DNA of 64,000 nucleotides from Paenarthrobacter sp. AR 02 (GTDB taxonomy: Bacteria > Actinomycetota > Actinomycetes > Actinomycetales > Micrococcaceae): assembly GCF_021538675.1 (NCBI RefSeq), contig NZ_JAJUKH010000011.1:1-64000 (forward strand), written 5' to 3'. A program made the position numbers and the translations under genes. Below the pieces are notes generated by a model. The model was not told the DNA's origin and made no database searches. It saw only the letters and a list, made by a program, of their open reading frames with translations. Of this stretch, positions 17,476-25,661 are shown piece after piece (within the stretch, counting starts at the first letter, position 1; every line of letters starts with the position of its first letter).

Positions 17476-18186
17476 TCAGGCTTGGGCCGGACCGGCAGCT
17501 GATGAGTCCATGGCGGTGAGTGCACGCCAGGCATCGGCAGCAGCTTCCTGCTCCGCCTCTTTCTTGGAATGGCCAGAGCCGCGACCATAGGGGGTCCCAC
17601 CGATGTTCAGGACGGCTTCGAAAGTCCTGGCGTGATCGGGACCGGAGCCCTCCACGGCGTAGTGGATGGCCCCAAGCTGGCGGCTGGCCGTCAGCTCCTG
17701 GATGCTCGTTTTCCAGTCCGTGCCGGCACCAAGGGCGCCTGCGTCCTTCAGGAGCGGACCTACGAGGCGCATGACCAGTTGGCGGGCGGTTTCGATATCG
17801 TTCGAAAGGTACGTGGCACCGATCAGGGCTTCCATGGTGTCAGCCAGGATGGACGCCTTGTTCTTGCCGTCGGTCAGCTTCTCGCCTTGCCCGAGGTAAA
17901 TGAACTCGCCGACGCCGATGGAGCGCCCAATGCCGGCCAAAGCCCGCGTACTGACGACGGCGGAACGCCGCTTGGCTAGTTCGCCTTCAGGCAGCGAGGG
18001 GTTCTCACGGTACAAGGAATCGGTGACCGAGAAGCCCAGGATGGAGTCGCCGAGGAATTCGAGGCGCTCGTTGGTGGGGATCCCGCCGTTCTCATACGCG
18101 TATGAGCGATGTGTGAGAGCAAGACGAAGCGTCTCGGTGTCAATGGAGACACCGAGACGCTTCAGAAGCTCTTCAGTTGAAGACAT
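17476..18186 (-). CDS. rnc: Ribonuclease III
   Basis: RNase III cleaves double-stranded RNA in rRNA maturation and mRNA decay. The 236-residue protein has the signature NERLEFLGDSILG with catalytic acidic residues, a second acidic site in ADTMEALIGATYL, and a C-terminal double-stranded RNA binding domain (about 160-225, with GSGHSKKEAEQEAA). It starts 23 bp after the rpmF stop and ends 3 bp before mutM. Confidence 0.97.
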   Translation of the reverse strand: MSSTEELLKRLGVSIDTETLRLALTHRSYAYENGGIPTNERLEFLGDSILGFSVTDSLYRENPSLPEGELAKRRSAVVSTRALAGIGRSIGVGEFIYLGQGEKLTDGKNKASILADTMEALIGATYLSNDIETARQLVMRLVGPLLKDAGALGAGTDWKTSIQELTASRQLGAIHYAVEGSGPDHARTFEAVLNIGGTPYGRGSGHSKKEAEQEAAADAWRALTAMDSSAAGPAQA

Positions 18187-18209
18187 CCTTAGTCAGCCTG
18201 TACGGCAGA

Positions 18210-18413
18210 TTAGGCGTCTGCGACCTTGCGGCCCTTGTATTCAAGGAACAGCGCGGTGCCGGCAGAGTCAGTGACGACCTTTGCCTGGTGCGGCAGGCTG
18301 TAGGTAACCTGACCGTTTTCGATGGTCTTGACCAAGTTGGGGGCAGTTGCCTTCCACTGGGCACGGCGGGCGCGTGTATTTGCGCGAGACATTTTCCGCT
18401 TGGGAACAGCCAC
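18210..18413 (-). CDS. rpmF: 50S ribosomal protein L32, cysteine-free form
   Basis: The 67-residue protein has the L32 N-terminus MAVPKRKMSRANTRARRAQW. It lacks all four zinc-ribbon cysteines found in many L32 proteins, so it is the zinc-independent type. It lies between yceD and rnc, the usual place for rpmF. A second, cysteine-containing L32 elsewhere in the genome is possible but not visible here. Confidence 0.94.
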   Translation of the reverse strand: MAVPKRKMSRANTRARRAQWKATAPNLVKTIENGQVTYSLPHQAKVVTDSAGTALFLEYKGRKVADA

Positions 18414-18446
18414 GGCTATCTCATTTCTCTCTTAGACGAACACTTA

Positions 18447-18998
18447 CTAATCGGTTTGCCGGTCAGTCTTAGCCAGATCAGCTAGGGCAGCCCAGCGAGG
18501 GTCAATGACCTCGTGGTGGTGCCCCGGCTCGTCTTCCAGGCGCGCTCCACATTCGGAGCACAGACCCTGGCAGTCTTCCCGGCACACCGGCTGGAACGGC
18601 AGCATAGTGACAACTGCGTCCCGCAACACCGGCTCAAGATCGATCAGATCGTACTCGACTCGACGTTGCTCTTCATCGTCTTCCTCGTCGGAAAGCTCAG
18701 CGCCTTCGTAGAAGAAAAGTTCTTGCACATTGACCTCAAGGTCATACGCAAGGGGATCCAGGCATCGCCCGCACTCGCCGGTTACTTCGACGACGGCGGA
18801 GCCAGATACCAGAATTCCTTCGTGTACGGCCTCCAAGCGAAGATCCAGCTCGATATCCGAGCCTTCCTTCACGCCAATGAGCGCCACACCAAGGTCACTT
18901 GGCGCAGGTACATGCTCGTTGAGTGTCCGCATGGTCCCTGGACTGCGTCCAAGGTCCTTGACTACCAGCGCCAAGGGCGAACTTGCATCTCGCTTAAT
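18447..18998 (-). CDS. YceD family protein (DUF177), probable ATT start
   Basis: DUF177/YceD proteins sit next to rpmF in most bacteria and have been linked to 23S rRNA or large-subunit biogenesis. Cysteine pairs occur in GECGRC and CREDCQGLCSEC. The C-terminal half is acidic. No ATG or GTG is in frame between the upstream stop and the conserved ALVVKDLGRSPGTM. The first in-frame TTG (18974) has no ribosome site. An AGGAG (19008-19004) lies 5 nt before an in-frame ATT at 18998, giving 183 residues starting (M)KRDASSPLALVVKDL. I chose ATT on that basis; the TTG start would give 175 residues. Confidence 0.88.
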   Translation of the reverse strand: MKRDASSPLALVVKDLGRSPGTMRTLNEHVPAPSDLGVALIGVKEGSDIELDLRLEAVHEGILVSGSAVVEVTGECGRCLDPLAYDLEVNVQELFFYEGAELSDEEDDEEQRRVEYDLIDLEPVLRDAVVTMLPFQPVCREDCQGLCSECGARLEDEPGHHHEVIDPRWAALADLAKTDRQTD

Positions 18999-19138
18999 GA
19001 GAACTCCTGTAGAACATATGACCGACGTACCATCTTAGCCTGATCTCGCTGGAGGACTCAAACCGACGCCGGGCGCACGCAAAGGCGCGGTGGTTTCAGC
19101 TGGGGACTCTGCGTGAAGGCGCAAGGTACCCGGCAAGC

Positions 19139-19639
19139 TTACCCTTTGCGCGGCGGTTCGGTGGGCGGCTCGCCAGCGAGGAGCCGTTTCAGCACGGACT
19201 TGGGAACAAAATCGGAGATATCGCCCCCCAGGACGCTGATTTCCTTGATCAGGGTGGAAGACAGGTGGACGTAATGCGCTTCTGCCGGCAGGAAGACGGT
19301 CTCGACGCCGGTCAGCTGACGGTTCATGGTGGCCATGGGCAGCTCGTAGTCAAAGTCCGAAGAGGACCGAAGGCCCTTGACGATTGCGGACACACCCCGG
19401 TTCCTGCAGTACTCGGCGAGGAGCCCTTCGCCCATGGGCTCCACGATGATTCCGCGCAACGACGCCAGCGTTTCGCGTGCCATCTCCATGCGGTCTTCGA
19501 GGCTGAACCGGTACTTCTTGGCGTAGTTCGTCGATACCGCCACGATAACTTCGTCAAACAAGCCGGCAGCCCGGGCGATGACTTCGAGATGTCCGTTGTG
19601 GATAGGGTCAAAAGATCCAGGGCATACCGCGCGTCTCAT
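19139..19639 (-). CDS. coaD: Phosphopantetheine adenylyltransferase
   Basis: CoaD converts 4'-phosphopantetheine and ATP to dephospho-CoA, the fourth step of CoA synthesis. The 166-residue protein has the nucleotidyltransferase motif GSFDPIHNGHLEVI with the HxGH histidines, and the YRFSLEDRMEMA segment. It lies 140 bp upstream of yceD in the same direction and diverges from the aminotransferase gene. I saw no coding sequence in the 19000-19138 gap. Confidence 0.97.
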   Translation of the reverse strand: MRRAVCPGSFDPIHNGHLEVIARAAGLFDEVIVAVSTNYAKKYRFSLEDRMEMARETLASLRGIIVEPMGEGLLAEYCRNRGVSAIVKGLRSSSDFDYELPMATMNRQLTGVETVFLPAEAHYVHLSSTLIKEISVLGGDISDFVPKSVLKRLLAGEPPTEPPRKG

Positions 19640-19674
19640 GAGACGAACCTACCCCATGGCTCTGCCGGGATACC

Positions 19675-20946
19675 ATGGCTCCCATGGCATCCGCAGGCAT
19701 CAGCCCCCTTGATACCCACGCCGGCAACGGATCCCCCCAGGGTACGGGCAGCGCCGCCCCGTGGCAGCGGGCAGCCCTCGGAGCGAACCTGTTGTCGCCC
19801 AATGGAGGGCTCGGAGTCACCATCTTCGAGGAAATGACCACGCTGGCGGTATCCACGGGCGCCATCAACCTGGGCCAAGGCTTCCCCGACGAGGACGGCC
19901 CGTCGGAGATCAAGGCCGCCGCCCAGGATGCCATTGCATCCGGAGCCAACCAGTACGCTCCGGGCAAGGGCATCCCCGCGCTGAGGGAAGCAATCGCGGC
20001 CCACCAGAAACGGTTTTACGGACTGGACCCGAATCCCGACTCGGAAGTGCTGGTCACTACCGGCGCTACCGAGGCCATCGCCGCGGCCCTGCTGGCCTTC
20101 GTGCAACCCGGCGATGAAGTCCTGACCTTCGAACCGTTCTACGACTCTTACGGTGCCATTATTGGCATGGCGGGCGCCAAACACGTCACTGCTCCCCTGC
20201 TGGCACCGGACTTCATGCCGGACCTCAATGCCTTGGAAGACGCGTTCAGCAGCAGCACCAAGGTTGTGCTCCTCAACAACCCGCACAACCCCACAGGTGC
20301 TGTCTTCCCCCAGCAGGTCCTGGCAAAGGTCGTTGAGTTGGCGGCAAAGCACGACGCCATCATCGTCAGCGATGAAGTGTACGAGCACCTGACATTCGGC
20401 CCTGCCCACATCCCCGTCACGTCCCTGCCGGGGGCGGCCGGGCGGACCATCACCATCTCCTCCGCCGGAAAGACGTTTTCCTTCACCGGCTGGAAGATCG
20501 GGTGGCTGAGCGGCCCGGAACACCTCGTGGCGGCTGTGCGCACTGTGAAGCAATTCCTGACCTACAGTTCCGGCACTCCATTCCAGAGCGCCATCGCGGT
20601 GGGCCTCGCGCTACCGGACGAGTTCTACACCGGCATCGCAACGACCCTTAAGCACAAGCGCGATATCCTCGCCGCGGGCCTGCGTGCCGCTGGATTTGGG
20701 GTGTACTCCCCCAGCGGAACGTACTTCGTCAATGTCGATACCGCCCCCCTGGGCATCAGCGATTCCGTAGACCTGGCACGGCGGTTGCCCGGCCTGGTGG
20801 GAGTGGCAGCAATCCCGGTTCCAGTGTTCTGCCACCCTGAAGGCGCCGAGCGGACCCGCTCCCTGCTGCGCTTCGCGTTCTGCAAGAAAACCGGGGTTCT
20901 GGAAGAAGCTGCCGAACGCCTGGCCACGCTCAAGGACCGGCTCTGA
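19675..20946 (+). CDS. PLP-dependent aminotransferase class I/II
   Basis: The 423-residue protein is a fold-type I aminotransferase. Motifs are NNPHNPTGAVF, SDEVYEHL and the Schiff-base lysine in SSAGKTFSFTGWKIGWLSGP. INLGQGFPDEDGP near the N-terminus resembles kynurenine aminotransferase and N-succinyldiaminopimelate aminotransferase (DapC-like) groups, but the substrate is uncertain. A second ATG at 19684 is also possible. The downstream spermidine-synthase-like gene overlaps its stop codon, so the two form a plus-strand unit inserted between rsmD and coaD. Confidence 0.88.
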   Translation: MAPMASAGISPLDTHAGNGSPQGTGSAAPWQRAALGANLLSPNGGLGVTIFEEMTTLAVSTGAINLGQGFPDEDGPSEIKAAAQDAIASGANQYAPGKGIPALREAIAAHQKRFYGLDPNPDSEVLVTTGATEAIAAALLAFVQPGDEVLTFEPFYDSYGAIIGMAGAKHVTAPLLAPDFMPDLNALEDAFSSSTKVVLLNNPHNPTGAVFPQQVLAKVVELAAKHDAIIVSDEVYEHLTFGPAHIPVTSLPGAAGRTITISSAGKTFSFTGWKIGWLSGPEHLVAAVRTVKQFLTYSSGTPFQSAIAVGLALPDEFYTGIATTLKHKRDILAAGLRAAGFGVYSPSGTYFVNVDTAPLGISDSVDLARRLPGLVGVAAIPVPVFCHPEGAERTRSLLRFAFCKKTGVLEEAAERLATLKDRL

Positions 20947-21728
20947 ACCCCGCCCAGCCCCATGCCACCCGCTTCCTGCGGACCACGGGCCAACACGCCA
21001 CCATCGAGGCCGACACCCTGATAAACGGCAGCTTCGTCCTCAGCATCGGCGGAGCAGAACAATCCCACGTCAACCTCCAGGACCCGGCAGAGATCTTCTA
21101 CGAGTACCTGCGCAGGATCGGACACGTGGTGGACCTTGCAGCAGAACCGGGCAAGCCCATCACCGCGTTGCACCTCGGTGCCGGCGCCCTCACCTTGGCC
21201 CGCTACATCCAGGCCACCCGTCCGGGTTCGGACCAGTACGCCGTTGAGCTCGAGCGCGAACTCCTGGATTTCGTCCTCCAAAAGCTGCCCATGCCCGACG
21301 GCACGGCGCTGAGCACCCATATCGGCGACGCCCGCGACGCGCTGGGTGAGCTGCCCGCCCACCTGAGGTTCGACGTCGTTATCCTTGACATCTTCTCCGG
21401 ACCCGAGGCACCAGCCCATATCGCCTGCCAGGAGTTCTACGAAGAGGCAGCCGCAAGGTTAAGCCCGAACGGCGTCCTGATCATCAACGTGGGCGATGAG
21501 CCCGCACTGACCTTGGTACGCAGCCAGGTAGCTGCGCTGCGGGAAGCGATGACGGACGTCGCCGCCTTTGCCGAATCAGGCATGTTCGAGGGGCGGTACC
21601 CGGGCAACATCGTCCTGGTGGGCACCCAAAAGCCATGGCCGCCCGGTTGGACCGCTGAGCTCCTTGCCCGCGGACCGCATCCGGCCGCCGTACTCACAGG
21701 CGTCGACCTCGATCGCATTACAGGCTAG
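20943..21728 (+). CDS. Spermidine synthase-like methyltransferase-fold protein, probable CTG start
   Basis: The frame encodes a Rossmann-fold protein of the spermidine synthase superfamily, with ALHLGAGALTLARYI, DARDALGEL and FDVVILDIFSGPEAP. The first GTG (21126) would remove the N-terminal strands, which read well further upstream (FVLSIGGAEQSHVNLQDP, then IFYEYLRRIGHVVDL). The only good start is CTG at 20943, with AAGGA 6 nt upstream, overlapping the previous stop as CTGA. That gives 261 residues. Many actinobacterial relatives lack proven polyamine activity, so the reaction is not assigned. Confidence 0.82.
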   Translation: MNPAQPHATRFLRTTGQHATIEADTLINGSFVLSIGGAEQSHVNLQDPAEIFYEYLRRIGHVVDLAAEPGKPITALHLGAGALTLARYIQATRPGSDQYAVELERELLDFVLQKLPMPDGTALSTHIGDARDALGELPAHLRFDVVILDIFSGPEAPAHIACQEFYEEAAARLSPNGVLIINVGDEPALTLVRSQVAALREAMTDVAAFAESGMFEGRYPGNIVLVGTQKPWPPGWTAELLARGPHPAAVLTGVDLDRITG

Positions 21729-21741
21729 GCACGGACACGCC

Positions 21742-22308
21742 TCAGGACGGCTCCGCGAACCACAGTTTGGTCTCGCCGTATTTCTTGTCCGCGAAGCATT
21801 CCAAGGACTGCGGCCACGCGGGTTCGGGACTTCGCGAACTTCGCTCCACAACTACCACGGCAGCCTCGTCCAGGTGCGGTGCCAGTTTGGCAAGCACAGC
21901 GCTGAGGGCCTCTTCGTCCAACGGGTACGGCGGATCCAGGAAGACCAGGTCCCACACATCAGCTTCGCCGGCACGTTCAAGGAACGATTCCACCTTTGAC
22001 CTGTGGACCGATACCCTCTTGCCTCCAAGCACCTGGTTCACCAGGTCGGCATTGCGCTGGCAGATATCGCTGGCCTTGGCGTCAAACTCCACCAAATCAA
22101 CACTGCGGGCGCCTCGGCTGGCGCTCTCAACTCCCAGCGAACCCGAACCGGCGTAGAGGTCCAGGACCCGGAACCCGTCAATAACCGCCAATGACTCCAA
22201 GCGGGAGAAGAGCGCCTCCTTGACCCGGTCCGTCGTGGGCCGCGTCGCTGTTCCGGGCACGCTCGCCAAGGGATTGCCGCCGGCGACACCGGCGATGATG
22301 CGGCTCAT
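21742..22308 (-). CDS. rsmD: 16S rRNA (guanine966-N2)-methyltransferase
   Basis: RsmD methylates G966 of 16S rRNA. The 188-residue protein has the SAM-binding DLYAGSGSLGVES motif and the catalytic LVFLDPPYPLDEEA (DPPY). The N-terminus MSRIIAGVAGGNPLASVPG matches the family. It lies 39 bp downstream of recG and is convergent with the spermidine-synthase-like gene, with 13 bp between the stops. Confidence 0.95.
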   Translation of the reverse strand: MSRIIAGVAGGNPLASVPGTATRPTTDRVKEALFSRLESLAVIDGFRVLDLYAGSGSLGVESASRGARSVDLVEFDAKASDICQRNADLVNQVLGGKRVSVHRSKVESFLERAGEADVWDLVFLDPPYPLDEEALSAVLAKLAPHLDEAAVVVVERSSRSPEPAWPQSLECFADKKYGETKLWFAEPS

Positions 22309-22347
22309 AGGGTGGTAGCTTTCAGGTCACAAAGCGTCCCTGGACTC

Positions 22348-24624
22348 TTAACCGCGTTCAAGGAACGCCTCCTTTTCGGGATTCAAATAGTCGTCGATCG
22401 CCGCAGCGAGGGCCGGCTGGTTACCCAAGACAGGGTCCTCTGACACGAGGGCCTGGGCGTCAGTGCGTGCCCGCGCAATAATGTCCTCGTGGTCAAGGAC
22501 ACGAAGCAGTTTCAGTGTGGAGCGGCCGCCGGATTGGGAAGCGCCAAGGATGTCGCCCTCCCTGCGAAGCTTCAGGTCCTCTTGGGAGAGCTCAAAGCCG
22601 TCAGTGGTTGAGGCAACGGCTTCCAGGCGCCGCCGGCTCGGGTGACCTGGTTCCAAGGTGGTCACCAACAGGCATGTGCCGGGCAGTCCTCCGCGGCCCA
22701 CCCGCCCACGCAGCTGGTGGAGCTGCGAAATCCCAAAGCGGTCCGCGTCCAAGATCACCATGAGGGTGGCATTGTGGACGTCCACACCCACTTCAATGAC
22801 GGTGGTGGACACCAACACCTTGGTTTGGTTGGCCGCGAACGAGGCCATGGTGTCGGACTTGAGCTGCGGGTCCTGCCGGCCGTGGAGCGGTGCCACCGGA
22901 ACTCCGGACAAGGACGGCTCATCCAGGAGGCTTTCGACGACGGCAGTCACCGACGCGAGCTCCCGCGACGCACCGTCGTCCGCGAGGTCGGCGTCACTTG
23001 GTTCCGCTTCACCGGGACTGAAGTCCCCGTCGTCGTCCGATCCGATCTTGGGGCAGACGACGTACACCTGGTGGCCCGATTCGACTTCTTCACGGGACCG
23101 CTTCCAAATCCGGTCCACCCAGCCGGGGTTCTCAGCAAGGCCCACCACGTGGGTTGAAATGGGGGCGCGCCCCGCCGGAAGCTCGTCAAGGATGGACGTT
23201 TCAAGGTCGCCAAACACCGTCATGGCAACAGTCCGCGGGATAGGCGTGGCCGTCATGACCAGCAAGTGCGGGGGCCGTTGTGCCTTTGCCCTCAGGGCAT
23301 CACGTTGCTCCACGCCGAAGCGGTGCTGCTCATCCACCACAATCAAGCCGAGATCCTGGAAGCTCGTTTTGTCGCTCAGCAAAGCGTGCGTGCCGATCAC
23401 GATGCCTGCATTCCCGGACGCGGCATCCAGCATGGCCTGTTTCTTCGCGGCGGTGGGCATGGAGCCCGTCAGCAGCGTCACCTGGACGGTACCCTGAGCG
23501 GGATCGCCACCGAGCATCCCAGCGCCGCCAAAGACGTGGTCCCGCGCAAGCTCCCCCAATGTCCGCCGGATGGAGTGGAAATGCTGGGCGGCCAGCACCT
23601 CAGTGGGGGCAAGCAGGGCGGCCTGGCCACCGGCGTCCACCACCTGAAGCATCGCGCGGAGGGCAACGATCGTCTTGCCGGATCCCACCTCACCCTGCAG
23701 CAACCTGTTCATGGGCGTGTCCCGGGCGAGTTCTTCCGCAAGCGTCTTTCCGACGGCGGATTGTCCGGCTGTGAGGGTAAACGGCAGGTTTTGGTCGAAC
23801 TTGCCCAGCAAACCACCGCTGATCGGCCGCCGGGCCGTTGCTTCCTCCGCCGCAAGCTGGGCCCGTCGGCGCGCCAAGGCTGTCTGCAGGACAAGGGCTT
23901 CCTGGTAACGGAAGCGCTCCTGTGCCCGCTGCCAGTCCTTGGGGGTCTCCGGCGAATGGATCAGGCGATATGCCTCGGCCACACTGAGGTGCCCGTCGCG
24001 ATGAACGATACGCTCCGGAAGGGGATCGCTCATCGCATCCAGGTCCATGGTCTCCAAGAGGGCGCTGATGACTTTGTGGATGGACCAGCTGGTGAGTTTC
24101 GCGGTGGCCGGATACACCGGGATGGGCATCGCGGCGAGCTTTTCGGGGTCCATGGAGCCTTCAGCCCCGGGATCCTCGTCAAGTAGCAGGAAGTCAGGGT
24201 TGGTCAGGCCCAGGGCACCACCGTAGCGGGTCACCTTGCCCGAGAACATTGCCCGGCGGCCCGCGAGAAGCTCCGACTTGGCCCTGAAACCGTTGAAGAA
24301 ACTGACCTTCAAGGTGCCAGGCACGCTGGTTCCGCCGGCTTCATCGGTGACCACGACATCGGTAATGGAACCTCGCCGGGCACGCATTTGCCGGGTGGTG
24401 TTGGACAGTACCCGGGCAATCAGCGTGACTTCCTCGTCCAAGGGAAGGTTGCTGATGGGCGTCAGCTCACCGCGGCTCAGGTAGCGGCGCGGAAAATAGT
24501 TCAGCAAGGAACCGACGGTCTTCAGGCCCAGGTGTTTGTCGATGACGGAAGCGGATCGCTTGCCGATTCGGCGTTCCAGGGGCAGTTCGAGTTCAGAATT
24601 CATGCCGTGGCTGGCCCGGGTCAC
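22348..24624 (-). CDS. recG: ATP-dependent DNA helicase RecG
   Basis: RecG remodels stalled replication forks and branched DNA. It has the N-terminal wedge/OB region (residues about 60-160), Walker A LLQGEVGSGKTIVAL, the box VVDEQHRFGVEQR, TATPIPRTVAMT and the C-terminal QLRGRVGRGG motif. I prefer GTG at 24624 because AAGGAAG lies 6 nt upstream, giving 758 residues. The downstream ATG at 24603 (MNSELELPLERRIG) is the alternative. Either start overlaps the end of the DAK2 gene, so the genes are coupled. Confidence 0.95.
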   Translation of the reverse strand: MTRASHGMNSELELPLERRIGKRSASVIDKHLGLKTVGSLLNYFPRRYLSRGELTPISNLPLDEEVTLIARVLSNTTRQMRARRGSITDVVVTDEAGGTSVPGTLKVSFFNGFRAKSELLAGRRAMFSGKVTRYGGALGLTNPDFLLLDEDPGAEGSMDPEKLAAMPIPVYPATAKLTSWSIHKVISALLETMDLDAMSDPLPERIVHRDGHLSVAEAYRLIHSPETPKDWQRAQERFRYQEALVLQTALARRRAQLAAEEATARRPISGGLLGKFDQNLPFTLTAGQSAVGKTLAEELARDTPMNRLLQGEVGSGKTIVALRAMLQVVDAGGQAALLAPTEVLAAQHFHSIRRTLGELARDHVFGGAGMLGGDPAQGTVQVTLLTGSMPTAAKKQAMLDAASGNAGIVIGTHALLSDKTSFQDLGLIVVDEQHRFGVEQRDALRAKAQRPPHLLVMTATPIPRTVAMTVFGDLETSILDELPAGRAPISTHVVGLAENPGWVDRIWKRSREEVESGHQVYVVCPKIGSDDDGDFSPGEAEPSDADLADDGASRELASVTAVVESLLDEPSLSGVPVAPLHGRQDPQLKSDTMASFAANQTKVLVSTTVIEVGVDVHNATLMVILDADRFGISQLHQLRGRVGRGGLPGTCLLVTTLEPGHPSRRRLEAVASTTDGFELSQEDLKLRREGDILGASQSGGRSTLKLLRVLDHEDIIARARTDAQALVSEDPVLGNQPALAAAIDDYLNPEKEAFLERG

Positions 24625-25639
24625 CGGGTACTTCCTTGTCCTGGGCAGCGGTGTCCTGGGCGGCGCCGGACGGAACCGCAAGCTGGCTGACAGCGATGTC
24701 CGTGGGTTCCCCCAACGAACGGATCAGGGCCACGGCGGGCTCAGGATCGGGGACGTGCACATGTACCCGCCAACGGTAGCTGGGCTCCACGGCTGGCTCG
24801 TCGTCGTCCTCCGGGCCCTGCGCTCCGCCAACCTGGCTCATGATCACGGAGTCGCCCATTTCGTCCAGGCGTTGCCGAAGGATGGCCGCGTTCAAGGGAG
24901 ACAGGCTGATGGTGCACATGACTTCCACACCGTCGTCGGCAGGCATGTGCTCATGGATATGGGGATCCTGCAGTTTGTAGCCGTGCAGTCCGTCCAACAG
25001 CTCATCCTGGAGCTCTTCGCCGAGGACAGCCGAGCGGAGGCAGTCGAGCACCAGCAGCATGCCAACGCCCCCGGCGTCGACCACGCGGGCTTCGTGGAGT
25101 TGCGCGAGTTCGTCTTCGGTGCGGACAACGGCCTGGTAGGCGGCATCCACCACGGCATCAAGCGAAAGGCCCAAGGCATGGTTGCTGTCATCACCGTTCT
25201 GGGCCGCTTCCACGGCCTGGGCCGCATTGGCGGCCGCTTCCAGGACCGAGAGCATGGTGCCGGCAACAGGTTCACTCAACGCCGACCACGCCCTGATTTG
25301 TGCCCTGTTCAAGGCAGTTGCGAGCAGCGGCGCGCTCAGGCGCGACTTGCCGTTCAGGGGCTCAGCTGCTGCGCAGAGAAAGACGGCGAAGAGGGTACCG
25401 GAGTTGCCGCGTGCCTGCTCCATGGCAGCTTGGCCGGCCCGGGAAAGAACCGCTCCCACGTCGTTGCCCGTTTCGGTGGAATCCGGCGTGGTGCCACCCA
25501 GGGCCGTGACCGCAGCCCGAACCGTGAGGTAAAGGTTGGTGCCGGTATCGCCGTCGGCTACAGGAAAGATGTTGATCGCGTTGAGGCGGTCACTATGGTT
25601 CCCCAGGACTACTTCCGCTTTGCCGAGCCAGCGTTTCAT
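24593..25639 (-). CDS. DAK2 domain protein, FakA-like but short
   Basis: From the ATG at 25639 the protein has 348 residues. The N-terminal nucleotide-binding DAK2 domain is clear: NAINIFPVADGDTGTN and the RGNSGT motif. DAGGVGML marks the start of the next region. FakA/YloV fatty acid kinase subunits are usually around 550 residues, and this protein ends in an acidic, Asp/Gln-rich tail without most of the usual C-terminal domain. A TTG 34 codons upstream is in frame but overlaps thiL by 80 bp. It lies 22 bp after thiL and overlaps recG. Kinase activity with an acyl-carrier FakB partner is possible, not shown. Confidence 0.8.
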   Translation of the reverse strand: MKRWLGKAEVVLGNHSDRLNAINIFPVADGDTGTNLYLTVRAAVTALGGTTPDSTETGNDVGAVLSRAGQAAMEQARGNSGTLFAVFLCAAAEPLNGKSRLSAPLLATALNRAQIRAWSALSEPVAGTMLSVLEAAANAAQAVEAAQNGDDSNHALGLSLDAVVDAAYQAVVRTEDELAQLHEARVVDAGGVGMLLVLDCLRSAVLGEELQDELLDGLHGYKLQDPHIHEHMPADDGVEVMCTISLSPLNAAILRQRLDEMGDSVIMSQVGGAQGPEDDDEPAVEPSYRWRVHVHVPDPEPAVALIRSLGEPTDIAVSQLAVPSGAAQDTAAQDKEVPGDPGQPRHEF

Positions 25640-25661
25640 GGCGTGCGCATTCGCGGCGATC

